From the NCBI RefSeq assembly GCF_003672135.1, contig NC_039514.1, positions 8,111,787 through 8,175,786 on the forward strand: DNA of 64,000 nucleotides. Direction: 5' to 3'. Below, piece after piece: positions 11,794-26,087 of this stretch (positions within the stretch are counted from its first letter, which is position 1; each line of letters begins with the position of its first letter). A program made the position numbers and the translations under genes. Origin of the DNA: Ooceraea biroi (Eukaryota > Arthropoda > Insecta > Hymenoptera > Formicidae). The notes below the pieces were generated by a model. It was not told the DNA's origin. It ran no database searches and was given only the letters and a program-made list of their open reading frames with translations.

Positions 11794-14700
11794 CGTGTGT
11801 AAGGCTCCGCGAGCCCGTGCAACGTCCCTGTTAATTCTGCTCGACTGACGCTGTGGAATCTCTGTTTCGGCGCACGGCGTGCGTTTTGTTATGAAGATAA
11901 AACAAGAGGAAAGAAAACAAAAAATAACAAAAGGAGAAGGATATTTCTCGGTCTGACAAGAGAAATGTAATTTAAAATTTCATGCGGAGAGAAACGCAGC
12001 GAAACGGAGAAGCAGTTCACGAAGATATGACGCTAACGCAACTGTTCGAAACGGCACTTAAGCGCTAGTGTAGTCCTTTGCATTATGAAAGAAAAACTTT
12101 TCAAGAAATACGGACAAACGCGCTGCGCGATATAAATCAAAAAGTTTTCGCGCGTCCATAAAAAGAAACAAAAAAACAACAAACAAAATGTAAGACGAAA
12201 AGGAAATGAAAGGAGTATGGAAACGGTCGAGTAAGCGGATAAAGTAGATCCAGTTCTAATCGACTTCGGCGTCTCTTTTTGCAGTTTCGCCGAGTTAATT
12301 AACTCGCATTGCGACTCTTTCATTATCGCAGAGTCTCCTCGCGACAGGGTGCACATAAATTATGTGTCGTGTTGGTGCGACGATGTCTCGCTGCCATTTT
12401 TGTTACACCCTCCGCCCGTCCCCGCCAGTTGCAGATAACGAAATTGTGTGTATGCGTGACAGTCACATCGATCCGGGGGAATCGCTCTTTCTCGTCTCGT
12501 GTTAACGTATTAAAACAATCTGCTCCGATCGCCAGAGTCCGCGTCGATAAAGTGACACAATGCCGCCATGGAGTAACTTTATCCGAAATAATCCAATCGA
12601 GTATATTCGTCGCAAGCTCATAAACGCCATCACGCTGAAATGAACCACCGAGCTTTCCGTAGTCGTACCAAACGTGGGGTGTGAAAAACGAGCGACTATG
12701 CTCCTACGATACTCACGTCTTTTGCGATATTGCAGGTATTGTAGATGCAATTATGGTGCATCATATTAATGAGTCACACGAGGTATATATAGGAGGTATT
12801 TTCTTTCGCGAGACGCCTCGTCGTTCGAAAGTGGTAAGTCCCCATTTGGCCTAAGGAAATATCGATTAATTGCATTAGTTGAAGTTTGCCGTGCAAGTTC
12901 GGGTTTCAAAGTAGATCGACCATCTATATGAGAAGCCATTAAAAACACATTGACCATGGTTAAATCTCGACGGAGATTCGAGAGTTAAAAAATCTCACGT
13001 ACAGCTTTGAAAGTTGAGTGAAGTTCCTGAATAGTGACGAGGGGAAATGGCTAAAGCAGGAATTTCTACTGAAAAGTTGTCGAGGCCGCAAGAATTGTTC
13101 TTCACGTGCGATGACAGTAAATTAGGTCCGTCAGTCGTATCTTTGCGATAGGCGCGCGACAGTTTCCAGATAAAAGTGGGAAAACCTGATTGATCGGTAG
13201 CAAAGTGGTAAAAATCCGATTATTCCTTATGTAAAAGCGCATCGGGTGTATAATAAATATTTGATATACCGTTCCACGGCGCGTCATGGACGCGGCGCGT
13301 TTTACTAAAAATTCTATTTTTTTCCCCCGCTTGTCTAACATAAAACTTTTATAACTCGAATATAGTCCACTTTTATGGCTGCCTCATCCAGTTTTAGTGT
13401 CGGGAATCGTATCGCGTATAAAAACAAAACGAAGCTCGCAATCATCCGAATTTATTTCACCTGCAAATGTTTCGAGCACCTGATGCCACGTAGAATACGG
13501 CTTATAATATCGGCACCTTGTTAAAAGCGCCTCTGCGAGCGGTTCTGCGAGTCATAAACGTGTAATTTTATATCGATCGTCCTTGTTACTTGATCGTTCC
13601 ATTGAAGCACAATCGCATTGTCCGCCTTCGATGATCGCCATTGTGACGATATGCACACGGCGAGTTACTGACGGGGGAAGAGATACTGGTACGCAAAACT
13701 GGGTTACCGTTCCCGTTAAATAATCCGTTGCGTATTCTCGCGTATGGCTAATGCCGGCTTATTTTTCCGCGCATTATGCCGTCTCGCGCGAAGGCAACGT
13801 TTAACGGTCGATTCGCGTCCGTCGTGCGGCAAGGAGTTTCAGAACAATGTCTGTCCTGGAAACGACGAGAACACCGACGAGGCGGCTCTTTAATCATGGC
13901 TAGTATTCAAGCGAGAGAAACTTTCCAGTTAAACAATACGAGATGTTGAAACTACCTCCGTTCAGGAGCGCGTTCGCGCTTTCCTGACTATCGTTCAATT
14001 TTAATAACCATCACCGAACAACACATTTTCAACGAAGCCTATGTACAAATGTCTATATTTGTTCCCTTCACACTTGAAATCTATCTTTAAAGCCATTTGC
14101 TTGAGAAAGATCGCATCGCGTATCGCTCTTGTATGCGATTTTTGCTCGCGAGTCGCAAAACACAACGTGTTAAAGGGAAACCATGCCCTGGTTTCCCTGA
14201 ACGCGTCAACATTAACAAGACTTTGCTTCATTAGACATTATTACAGACTATATGGCGTGTCCCATTAATTTGCACAGTCGCACGTTTTTGCCTTCTCTCG
14301 CGGCGTCGAATTAAAGGTCGACGATATGAAAGGTACCGCGTAAGACCTTCCACTCGATCGATTTCGAAATTTCCCGCAATTTCTCGGCTAAAGTTTCGTC
14401 TTGGCTCCGAAACGACGTACACTTTCTACGTTATATGCGTTTCGTCCCGACCAGGCGTACAGCTTCTTTCCACTTTTTAAGTGGTCGTAACCGAGAAGCT
14501 AAGGGATAGAGAAGAGAGAGAGAGAGAGGAAGAGAGATAGCCGGTCTTTTTCCAACTCGACTTTTTCTAAAGTAGTTCTATCAGTGCGGATCACCGTGAC
14601 CCAGAGAAGCCGTGATCTTAAAGTTATCGATCACCGCTTCCTTTGGGCGAACGTCAAGGATTCGCCTCCGTTGAAGGATGGGTTGAAAAACTCAATGATG

Positions 14701-15385
14701 GCACGGTATAGTCATGGATTGTCTTTCCTCTTGCAGCATTATCCATCACATCGGGGTGTCAAGTTCTCGAGATTCCAATAGAAATCAAATCTGCGGGTAG
14801 TTTTAATGTTTAACGAGGCATTGCGTCTGATGAGTGCACAGCGTTCTCCTTCATTGTAAATTGGATGAAAATTTCGTCCATTAAATCAGTCGACACTCGA
14901 ATGCTTTCTTTGAGATGAAAGGTGCGCGAGTCGAGATAACCGCGCGCACGCACACGGACGATCCGACGTGCACACGCGTCGGCAACGCGATGCCGACGAA
15001 CTGTGAAAAATTCGATCCGAGGGTGATAATCGATTATCACTAGTTGGCCCGTCACGTTGTGCCGGCGGGTAACTGATGTGCGATAAACACATCACCTAAT
15101 TACTTGCGGTGAATCGCCCCACGCCCCCGACACGCAATGTAGCGCACACGAATGCATGGACGTATTCGTTGGTCGAGCGAAGTAACGATCACGCGTGCAT
15201 GCATGCACATGCTTATCCGAGAACGTTGCACGTTCGACGGTGCGCGAACGCACACGCGTGTGTCGTTCTCGCACGCATCCCTGAACGCTCGCGCACATAC
15301 GCGTGCAAATGACCGGCTCGGTTTATCGCAACTTGGCTGCAGCGGCGTGTGCTTGGCTAGGCGTGTCAAATTATTGTTGATAATC

Positions 15386-15402
15386 GTGTGTGTGTGTGTG
15401 TG
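15386..15402. repeat. (GT)n microsatellite
   Basis: About eight GT units inside a region rich in CGCACA/CACACG words. Confidence 0.8.
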
Positions 15403-15863
15403 CATATATAGGTATTTACACGTAGATGCACACACACGTATATAAAGTAGATCATGGACCGATGCGTGCTAACATGGAAATTGAATGTTGCGCGACTTCA
15501 CTGGCCGGAAAAGCAGAAAACGAAAAAGAGAGGCTCCGTGTCGCTGCGAAAGATTTCTCCGTTCGCGTTCTCCCGTCTCTCTTGGTTCGCTTCTGTACAT
15601 TTCGTTCTCACCCTCGTCCATACCTGCACCGACGGTGTCGAATAACTTTCGCTCGGGTGGAAACTCGATTCTCTTGGCGCTGTAGCGCTCCGTGCGCGCG
15701 TGTAAAAATTCGTTTTGCGTAGATGGAAGCGTAGATGGGGTAATACCAGGAAACTAGGGTGACAATTTGGTCGAGGAATTCGCGTGCAGCGTGAATTCTC
15801 CTACGAAAATTTTGCCACACTTCTCTGGTTAAAATTTTGCTACGTTCTCTCATAACGATGTTA

Positions 15864-15866
<3 letters not shown>

Positions 15867-15902
<36 letters not shown>
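15867..15902. repeat. (CT)n microsatellite
   Basis: About 36 bp of CT repeats. Confidence 0.9.
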
Positions 15903-15905
<3 letters not shown>

Positions 15906-18900
15906 CTATCGTGAAACCTCGATAGGCGTTATCCGATCGATAACATTCTTTAGTATGGAGCTCTTCCGGCGGTTCGGACGATGACGTGAAAAATTCTTCT
16001 CGCGCATTTCTTTGAACGCGAAACGTATTTTCGCGTGTAACGAGCAATTCTTAAAGATACCGAACTCTGAGGATGAGAATGAGGAAGAATCGTGATGCCT
16101 TTGATAAACTTTCCGAAATACGCTCCATCGATCCTGCTCCACCGGTGATTACGCACGAAAAGCCGTTGCACGAATCCCAGGTGACCGCGATCGGCCGCAT
16201 CGGGAGAGATACGAAAACCATACCGACGTATCGGGGCCGTTTCGGGGTGAGCACGCATACACGCAATTCGGCAAATGCTCGTATTGGTCACATAATGCGC
16301 GAGAACATTGATTTAAAAGCAACGCCCACTCGATCGATTTGCATACGTCGCTCTCCGGTTCTCCCCGAGCCTGATCCCTTTTAACACGAGTGCAACATCA
16401 GTGCAATCCGTTATCCTCGAACCGATGCGAACCACATTGATGTTCTCGGATAGTCTTGGCCAGCCGGCACAAGCCAGCAATCCAAGTTACTGATCGTTTC
16501 TCTTCATTCGTTCGTTAACGAGAACGTCGAGCGAGACTGTTTTGCAATGACATTTTCGCTGAATCGATTCAAGTGCCCGTACCTTGGGCACGTTATCCGA
16601 TATCCGAACGTTAACGGCAAATCAACGCAAAGCGCAACTTTCGGAAATATGAATCAACAGTTAAACGATCTATAATAAGAAAAGTTTCGTTGCTTCTTAA
16701 TAATTTAGGTATGGTATTTTGATAAAGCCGCACACGGTACTAAAGTACCTAATGTCCAATTCCTTAGGCGATGAAATATTGATACGCCGACGTCCAAATA
16801 CAACTACCGAACCCACGTAGTATTTCCGTAATTTTCTTACGGAAAGTTTCGTAAGAAATTTACGGATTCTTTTCGCGACTCGCCAGGAGATATCGCGCTA
16901 ATGGCGCGGTTCGGAGCGCATAGTCGTACTTTACGATATAATTGAAGCACCGTTTGTACCGTTTAAGCCTGACATTAACAAACTGCTGCAAACCGCGGCT
17001 GTAACGAAAACAGCGTAGAAGAGAATGCGCATTAATAATCGGGAACAGGGAGAAAGACGAAGCTCATTATTGCGCCGTTAAGACAGAATGAACGAGGCTG
17101 TGTTCGAATGGAACTACCCGCGTGAACAATAATTAACGAACGGTACCTAAGAGTCACAAAATAATAGCGCGAAATTATCACGTTACGAGAGTAATTTCGT
17201 TTCAACATCATTCATTCAGCGTCTGTATAAAGAAAAATTATAGTACAACGTGTAATTGTTACCGTACTGATAATTGTTGCAACTCCCAGACAGAAAAGAA
17301 GATTACTCCCGAGAGAGAAGATTACTCTAGCGGAACATTCTCACGAAAAAAAGTTTTTGTTGATTACGCTCGTTAAATATCGATACGAAGCACGTGCGTG
17401 AACGCCACGCTCAAAACGGATATATTATTCTGTTTATAATCATTTTTGATACAAGATGTATGACACTTACGGATTTTATAAATAATATCATTCGTTCTTA
17501 CAACAGAAAATAAAAAATATTACGCGTTTAAAACAAATGTTTTATATATGTGTGTAATAAAAGTTACATTTTCTATATTACTTTTTATAGAAAATATTTG
17601 AAATGTTTAAAATATAGAATAGGTCCCTCCATCGCTCATTCCCGTGAGACGCAACCAACATATTGTTTCATCGTCTCTCCGATTCTTTTTCGTAATTATA
17701 TTTATTATACTCGCGTATGCATATATGTACATATACAGCCGTGCGCGCTTCGCGCCTGCACTTGGCGCGAGCCACTACCGTGTCTCTTGATACCATGTCT
17801 CTTCAGTTGAACCCATGCACATGCAAGCCCGATTCCATATATTATATTATATTACATGTATAAAATACGCGCGAGAAACATGGTGTAATTTCTCCCTTCT
17901 TGTCCTTCCCGTTCTCTCTTTCTCTTGCTCACGGGCAAAGTTGGCAATACCCTTCGTTAAATTACTTCAAAACGTCAGCGTAATTAAATCCCAGCGGACG
18001 AAACATTATTCGTCGTGCATTCGCCGAGCCTTCGAGTAACGTCTTTGAATATAATTTATAATTCAATTTCAAGCGTCCTCTTAGCGTATAGGTCGCTCCT
18101 GCATCGCGTCTCCAATATCGAGCCGGACGTCTTCCACGACGATCGTAGCCCGCCGTGTCAGAGATTAGAACTTCATTATCGTACAAATCGATCCGCCCCG
18201 AAAGCGGCAAGCCGGCAACGGAGAGCGTGCCCGAATACGACGAGCAAGAAGATTGAAATCGACAACGCGAGTCTCTTTGCTTAATCCCGGAATGATTCGC
18301 CGGCGATTCGAGACTGTCCGACAATTCCGACAGTCTTTTCCGCCGCGGCAGCACACTGAAAAGTTCTATTTCCCGTTCTCCCTTAGCTCTATACGCACTT
18401 CCTGTGTGTATATGACGCATAGGACGTAACCATATCATCTACCTTCGTCCGAGGCCAATCCAGCCGGCTTGCCAGTCTCTTTAGAATCCGGGAAATGAAA
18501 TTACTTAATCCGCTTGTTTCACCATCGAAACCAACCATGGAAATTAAATATCCCGCATTACCTGAAGGTAATCGCAGTCTCGGCAAGCCTTCGCGGCGCC
18601 GTAATTTAATCGGCTTCGCTGCGCTAATATTTTACTGCTAAATAATGTCTAGGTAGTAGTTGGCGTGGCGTGCGTTGGACGCACGTGTATCGAGCGAGGC
18701 GATACTACGTACCGTGTGCATGATTTATCGCATGAGAAATCGTCCGGATTCGCGAGTACACGCTTTTCCTCCTCGTTCGTCCCACCAAATTCCACCAAGT
18801 TTGTGTGATTTCGTATGATTCGTACATTCAAATACGTACGTACGATTGTTGGCTTATATTAATTACTACGCCCTACTCTCTTGGATCTCATGTTTTTTTA

Positions 18901-19490
18901 ACGTAATTCTCAAGAAATTCTCAATCAAGTCGTCTACGCTCTCTGTCTGAATGTAGTCTTCTGAAAGAATCACACGCTTGAAACTAGAACTAACTCTTTG
19001 ACATTTTATAGCATCTCGCGCAGCGATGTTGCGCACTTGCGCCCGTTCGATCGAAATCAGCGATTGAAATCACTAACTGTATGCTTCTTCCGTCAGCTTG
19101 ATGGAAACCAGTTCTCTCTGTGCCTTTCATTACTACGTTGCGCGTTCCTAGCGCAAGTACCGGCTAAATAAATTTATCCTTAATCTGTCTTTACCGCCGG
19201 TTCGTTTACTCCGCTCGAGTTTCTAGAATATCAGAGTGGCAGGAACAGAGCATCCGTTCGTAAGGGGAAAGGGCCATTTCCTTCATCGTTTCTCGGAGCT
19301 ACCTAGTTACGTAGTTCCTTTCTTTTAAAATCGCCAATTTTCTTTTTCCTCCTCGGGCACAGAGTTTGAACAATTGGAGAAAAATCTCTTTGCTTCTCTC
19401 TTCCTCCTTAAAGATTGTAAAACCGTTTTACAATGACATGACGAAACATGTTAATATTCGATGGTATCGTGTCGCACTGAACAAAGTATA

Positions 19491-20068
19491 CAGGGTGGCC
19501 CATTTTAATTTATACAGTCGATTTTTTAAAAAACTAAAAGAGATACGAAAAAATGTTTCAGACAGACATGTCACGATTTCGAGGGGGACATAAGATGATA
19601 CCATTGGTTTGACCTTGAATAGTCGTTCGAAGGTCACGCGAAGATCACCTTCAATTTCTTAAATTGAAACCCCAACTTTTTATTGCAGATTCTTATTCTC
19701 CATCGAAAAGTAAGTAACTTTTGTCTGAAACATTTTTCCGAAAAATGTCATCTTATGTCCTTAAAATGTCCTCAAAACTCATCTTGAAGATCATTTTAAG
19801 GACATAAGATGACATTTTTCGGAAAAATGTTTCAGACAAAAGTTACTTACTTTTCGATGGAGAATAAGAATCTGCAATAAAAAGTTGGGATTTCAATTAA
19901 GAAATTGAAGGTGATCTTCGCGTGACCTTCAAACGACTATTCAAGGTCAAACCAATGGTATCATCTTATGTCCCCCTCGAAATCGTGACATGTCTGTCTG
20001 AAACATTTTTTCGTATCTCTTTTAGTTTTTTAAAAAATCGACTGTATAAATTAAAATGGGCCACCCTG
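19491..20068. mobile_element. 578-bp near-perfect palindromic element (foldback MITE)
   Basis: Left arm 19491-19768 and right arm 19792-20068 are inverted copies of about 278 bp separated by a 23-bp spacer. They differ by one indel and very few substitutions by eye. Ends are CAGGGTGGCC / GGCCACCCTG with TA on both sides (19489-19490 and 20069-20070), the target preference of Tc1/mariner/IS630-type transposases. No transposase remains. A transcript would fold into a long hairpin. Confidence 0.85.
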
Positions 20069-20070
20069 TA

Positions 20071-21047
20071 TATCGTTATATGTACCTCGTATCAAGAGTC
20101 AAGAGTTTATTCAAACGTATCTTCCGCATTCGCGATTGAATCTTTGCGTTCGATACGAGAGTGAGCCAGCCTGTCAGCTGTCTCGTCGAAACGAGCCGTC
20201 CGCGGCACGACGCGGATCGAGCAGTTGAACGATACTCCCACGGGGATATTCTCCTCGAATGTGGTACGCAAAGTTCAGCTTTCCGTCCGATGCCATGCCT
20301 CCATCGTGTCGTTCCATTCGGTTGTCCGATGTATACTTACATGCCTCCGACGTGCGCGCCTACACGCTCTCCTGAGCCTTTGTACACACCGGCGCACCGG
20401 CACTGGCACATCGCACTGCCGCGAGCTGCATACAATGCAGAAACGGATAGTAGTCCGTATCACCTGTCGCCGAGAAATAACCCGTTCTGATTTCACAGAA
20501 CGGGCGAGCGCGCATGTACCTACCTCACCGTGTAACTTACGTAATGTCCCGCTCCTCCGTATCCATCGCACACGAGAAGACGAGATGAGCACGTGCTCCA
20601 GAAAAGCAGCCAACTTTCTTGGAGAGCATCCCTTTCTCTCTTTAAGCTCGTATTTCCTCCATAGATCCACGTCGAATCGGTTATACGTCGGTTATACTCA
20701 AATGCCATAATTTCGCTATCCCTGGCTTACGGTTATTGTTAATTTTCAGCTCGTATCTTGACATGGCGAGCATACGATGGACATGACGTACTTGAACATC
20801 GTTTACGGCCGCACCGTAAACCATGCTTGTTACTTTCAGGTCAACGCAAAGTCGACGAGTCCTAGGAGGGTGCTGTCGCCACGATCTACATCCTCATTAA
20901 CTTTATCGTTCGTACATGTCCCGTCTGACGGTTATTATTACCGCATTATTGCGGAAACACTTTTTTCATAGTCATTAACGTTCCTGTGTGTCGTGCGATT
21001 CCCGACAACACTATGAATGTATATACCAATAATTTAATTGTATATAG
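20071..21047. other. Non-coding spacer between two elements
   Basis: No gene recognised. A good-looking splice acceptor (TTGTTACTTTCAG near 20838) precedes an open frame of about 43 codons, but it has no recognisable homology and no clear donor. Confidence 0.5.
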
Positions 21048-22240
21048 AGGAAAGTCCCGGTAAAACTACGATTTCTGGAGCGCCAAGTTTTGACCGTGGA
21101 TTCTTCATCTACAGGTCATTATAAACAAAACTTAAAGAGTGATGAAAGTGGCTATCTGGTTCAGTTTAGGAGATATGGAGGTTTTTAGTCGGAAGTTAAG
21201 AAATCGACAAAAACGCTTTTTTGTTATTTGCAGACTATAAAAGGTTTTAGCCATCGCTCATTGTTTATTAAAAAGTTATTAACAAAAGAAGTTTCGAAAA
21301 TATAGTAGTTATTTTGAATATTGAGAGACATAAACGACAAATATGAACGAAGGAAGAAAAGTCATTTAACCTTACCTAACCTAATCTGGTTAGCTTATAT
21401 TTTCCGAAACTGGAGCCCCGGACATATACGCTCGTTTTCAGTCCGTTTCGCGGGAGGGCAGGGGGGAGGGGCGATGCCCCTCCCCCCCGCCGGGATCCGT
21501 GCCGTGAACCAGGTGATCAAAATCTGTACGGTGAAATCTGTTACACCGGCTCTGGCGGGGGAGAGGAGTAAAGCCCCTTCCTCCCGCCCTCCCGCGAAGC
21601 GGGCTGAAAACGATCGTATGTGTCCGGGGTTCTAGTTTCGGAAAATATAACCTAACTCAAACTTATTTCTGATTTAAAGCTAAAATTCCATCAAATATAC
21701 TCTTTCGTAAACGTATATGGTATCGTAAAATTATGCTCTAGTCATTAAACTTTTTTGTTAATAATTTTTAAACAAACAACGAGCGATGGGTGAAACCTAG
21801 TGCAGGTTATTCAGGAAGGTGACCTTGTAATATATGTCACACTCAAGTCCTTGCTTTTCGTGGACAGTTGAAAATTCGTGAAAATCATTAAATTTCTTTT
21901 TTTTAATAACTTTTTAATAAACAACGAGCGACGGTTAAAACTTTTTGAAGATCACTCAAGAGGACCTTTATAATATATGTCAAGGTCAAGGTCATCGGGG
22001 CGGGCTCCATTATTGTCAATATTTACCCTATATTGTTCTGAATAACGCGAAAATAGTCTGCAACTGGTAAAAAAGCGTTTTTGTTGATTTCTCAAATTCC
22101 AACTAAAAACCTCCATATCTCCTAAATTAAACCAGATAGCCACTTTCACCACTCTTTAAGTTTTGTTTATAATGACCTGTAGATGAAGAATCCACGGTCA
22201 AAACTTGGCGTTTCGGAAATCGTAGTATCCCCAAAGTCCC
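21048..22240. mobile_element. Composite palindromic element with GC-rich core (copy A)
   Basis: Outer inverted arms at about 21048-21239 and 22050-22240 share long stretches such as CGCCAAGTTTTGACCGTGG and its complement. Between them, about 21237-21998 is closely related to 45220-45995, where different outer arms are found. It thus looks like one element nested in, or recombined with, another. Inside is a second palindrome (21388-21657) with a GC-rich centre. No transposase frame is present; the superfamily is undetermined. Confidence 0.7.
21388..21657. repeat. Inner GC-rich palindrome of copy A
   Basis: Inverted arms around CCGAAACTGGAGCCCCGGAC and its complement enclose blocks rich in GGGAGGGCGGGG and CCCCTCCC. 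The centre is far more GC-rich than the AT-rich flanks. The same structure occurs at 45374-45650. Confidence 0.75.
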
Positions 22241-24368
22241 TGATTATGAGATACCATATCGATTTTGCTGAATGTAAGGAAATCTATAGGCAGAATTAAA
22301 AAATGTAATACGTTATCTTGAAGAGAATTTAATAAGCTTTAGGTTGGTGAAATGAAAAATCTAATTTAAATATTATTTTTTCTGAAAATTAAAAAAATTT
22401 GAAAAAAGAGCTTTACGCAAGATCGCGAAAGTGTGCTCCTAATATAAAATACCTTGAGAAATCGGTGTTAAAAGTGCAAAATACATCAGTATTGCAAGTA
22501 AAAAACTTTATTAGATATTTTTATAAAGATACTGCTGCCACAGCCTTCGCCAAATCTTCACGATTCCACTGTCGACGCTTCCTCTTTCTCTAACCTCTAT
22601 AGTCAGATTCTATAAAAATTAAATACACAAAAATTCGTAATATAAATTCGTATTAACTTTTCTTTAACCTTAACGTAGTATTTTCTTTCTTTTTATTACA
22701 CTACATAATCTTCATATTCGAGCAATAATTATCTCATATTAAGAGTACCTTGAATATCTCATTATACGAGCCACACGCCTAGCGGTGCCGCGATCATGAA
22801 ATCTAACCTCTACAATTAAGCAATTCAACAAATCGCGTATTTTCCTGTTACTACGATTCTACTCTATCATTGCATACTGAATTTATTGCCAACCATTTCT
22901 TTATTATGTAATAAACAAGGTTTAAAAACTTACCTTAAGTTCCTTTGACATGTTCACAATTTCACAAACCTTTTCTTGCAAAGGCTAAACGCAATAACGA
23001 ACAATGAATGTTTCACTAAATACATTTTACACCAAGAGTAATAAGTTCATGGTGAAATTAACAGATGGTGCTCAGTAGTTTAGCAGAAACTCCATTATCT
23101 CATATTAGGAGCATATCTCATAATAAAGGATTCTCCTCTAATATCATATTGTAAAACGCTTGTTTATTTTTATAACATCATCTCACGTAAGCTAAATCTC
23201 TCTAAAAACGTCTAAGAATGGAGCCTAAGAGATAAGGCTCTTCGAAATCGACAGAGGATTCCGCGGAATGTATTCGGTGTCTACTATCGAGACAAAATGG
23301 AACAGCCTCTTTATGGACCAGGGATTTCGAGTTATTGGCGAGTATCATCGCCATTTGTACCTGTATCTGGCTGGTTGTTTGACGTAGCGGAAATTGGAAA
23401 ACACTGGTTATCGTCCGAATCTCTCGGCGATTTTACGAGCTCGCGTCGTAGACCGTTTGCCGCGTATAGCAACGTACACGGTTTTCACGGGTACAAGCGT
23501 TGCGATTGACCGATCGACACGCAAACTCGTTCATCTCCCTCCGTCCTACGTCCCGCAAAGACAGACATTTTTGCCAAATTCTACCTTGACGGAGAAATGT
23601 GTATACGATTGGTACAATCATCTCCCGGTCCATCAAAGGACAAAACAGAATGTGGATTGAATAATCCGCTAAATGGCAAATCACATAGAGTTAATTTTTT
23701 GTTGGGTTCTGTGTTGCAGAACATAGTAGAGTACGTTACGATAATAGTGTCACTATGCGAGAATTTCTTCAGAGAATCATATCCGCCAGAATTCGCGAGG
23801 AAAATGTAATAACGAGTAATGATTCGCGTCAGTACGTTTGCCGACACGTTTAATATCTCGTTTTGCCGGGTTGAACTGTTCAACAGTATTGGTGATAATT
23901 AAATCTGATTGATTTTCCGAATTAATACGGATTTAACGGGTATTAATTGAACTTTAATTAAATTTCTGCCGATATGAGACGGCCGAGGTATTCGTCATAC
24001 AATTTAAAATACGATGTAATTCTTCGCGGACATGTAATAGCTGTCCCCGCGCATGTAACGTCGAACCATATTTTTATCGCATCGATTATCAGCCGCCGAA
24101 TGGGAGTAAAGTAACAGAGAATATAATAAATTTGCCGAACATTCTCACGTAAAATCCGTAAATTGTGAAACTTGTATTCGCGTACCAGTATTAAATCCAC
24201 GTTAAATCCGTATCGCATAGCTCCAATGAAACGTAACTGCATCGAACGTAACAGACGCCGCGTATAGGGATTTAGAAATCAGATGAATGAATTTTTTTAT
24301 TCTTTCCTTCGTTTTTCCTTTGCTACATATTTTTGCTTCTCTATTTCTCCGTGATATCGAGCGTCGTG

Positions 24369-24500
24369 CACGGAATCTCGCAGCGAAGCGGCAATGTGGA
24401 ACAATCTGTGAGATACAGACAAGAGAGAGGAAGGGATGAGTCGAAAGCTGGGTTGACCCAGTTTGTTCGCGGTGTTGTTGTCAACAGAGAGGAGAGATTT
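24369..24500 (+). repeat. Diverged direct repeat, first copy
   Basis: Shares words in the same order with 25585-25705: GGAAT..TCGC, AAGC, CAATGT, then GACCCAGTT, TGTCAAC and GAGGAGA. Identity is roughly 80 percent in the best 40 bp and lower elsewhere. It may be an old local duplication or two copies of an unrecognised repeat. Confidence 0.4.
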
Positions 24501-24899
24501 AGGAGAGGAGGGAGAATACATAATTATATAATAACACAGACGCGCGAGTACTAATATATTGAACGCGGAAGATAGATAGATAGAGAGAGAGAGAGAGAAA
24601 TAGAGAAAGATAAACCACTTAACGAACGCAGCAAATTAGAAATTACCACCGACGCTCGATTATTTCGCGTTCGATATCAAGTACCAGCAGGTTCAGGCTC
24701 GATTATTTGACTATGTAATGCAGGGTGCTTATTATACGTAGCTATTGACTACAAAGCAGTAAACTGCATGTACTCAGTCGTGGATAAGACAATAGTCGGG
24801 AGCGTTGAGTTCGACTAAGCTCATTGGCGGTATTGTTCTTAATGAAGGTCTTTGGTCGAAAGTCCGACGATAAGCACGCTCAGGGTAATCTTGCATTTC

Positions 24900-24901
<2 letters not shown>

Positions 24902-24941
<40 letters not shown>

Positions 24942-24943
24942 AG
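24902..24943. repeat. (GA)n microsatellite
   Basis: About 42 bp of GA with GGGAGA variants at its 3' side. Confidence 0.9.
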
Positions 24944-25584
24944 TAATTGTAGAGAATTCGCGAGTTTGCATCCTACATGCCGAGTGCAAAGGTTCAATAA
25001 ATAATCGTTCAATTATCTTGTCTTCACTCTGCATGCTCTCTGCATTATCCTACAATCTACATTCGCAACGTTTGCTACGAAACGGCACACGGAGCACATA
25101 CACAGCTATACGACAGTCGAGTAATGGTAAATTGAATAACTGCCTGAGGATCACACGCGTGTGCTCTTCCCTCGATCGCAAACGATCAGCCATTCGAGCG
25201 CCAAACGTGTCCTCGCATTGATCGTTCGTCACTATTGTTACGATATCTTGAGATTCAGATAGAGTGCGACGTTAATCATTGTTGCCTCTTTCGAGTGTTT
25301 GCTAAGAGCAAGACAATAATTTATTGCAACATCGCGAATAACAGATTGAAGAATTAACCGTTCGCGACAAAATCCAGTGTGCCAAATTTGTGCAAAAAAG
25401 CTTTTCGCACGTAGCTTGCGTATAAATCGTACTTGTAAATTGGTAAACGTATATTTACCAACTCTGCAACGGCAGAGTGTAAACTTTGCAAGCAAATCTC
25501 GCTGGGGTTTCTAAACAATCGATAAACAGGGAAATAACTACTTGATTTGCTTGATTTTGAAACGATTCCCCGCTGCGAGTGATG

Positions 25585-25705
25585 TTATCTACGGAATTCG
25601 CTACAAAGCATCCAACAATGTACAAACAGCAGAGAGAGGGAACGGCAAGGGACAGAGACCCGGGTGCTCCAAAGTCGACCCAGTTCGTTGGCGCTGTCGC
25701 TGTCA
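25585..25705 (+). repeat. Diverged direct repeat, second copy
   Basis: Partner of 24369-24500, about 1.2 kb downstream in the same orientation. Confidence 0.4.
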
Positions 25706-25940
25706 ACGAGGAGAATCTATGATGGGAATGCACCGGCGTATCACTTAGCTGAATTCTCGCTACTCGGGGCCCAGGCCGGGAAACTTCCATTCCCGCTTTA
25801 ACGCCAAAATCCTATGAATTATGCGAACATCGCTCTCCTCGAGTCCTCGAAAGCGGCGGTGAGCAAGAGCGCCGCGAATCGAGAGATGAAATTTTGAAAG
25901 CGAGGCGAGGATAGAAACACCGGATCGCGAGAACGACGAG

Positions 25941-25962
25941 ACGCTAACGCTAACGCTAACGG
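25941..25962. repeat. (ACGCTA)n short tandem repeat
   Basis: Three units of ACGCTA/CGCTAA in tandem. Confidence 0.6.
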
Positions 25963-26087
25963 TCGAATAAAGATAAAGATGTGCATGTTTATGTGTTTGT
26001 GTGTATGTATATGAGATGAGAAGGAGAGAGAGGAAAACGCACTTGGAATCGCTGACCCGCGGGTCGGCCCGGCCGCCGCGCGCCGGT

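Larger units (their letters stand above)
10498..19488. other. Non-coding stretch, no gene recognised
   Basis: No exon with recognisable homology or a convincing splice-site pair. The longest open frame (about 156 codons near 11034-11504) has no domain signature. Contains CT and GT microsatellites, listed separately. Confidence 0.6.

Noticed and set aside
20777..20971. Possible exon after the acceptor at 20838
   Set aside because: No donor in a sensible place and no recognisable protein pattern.
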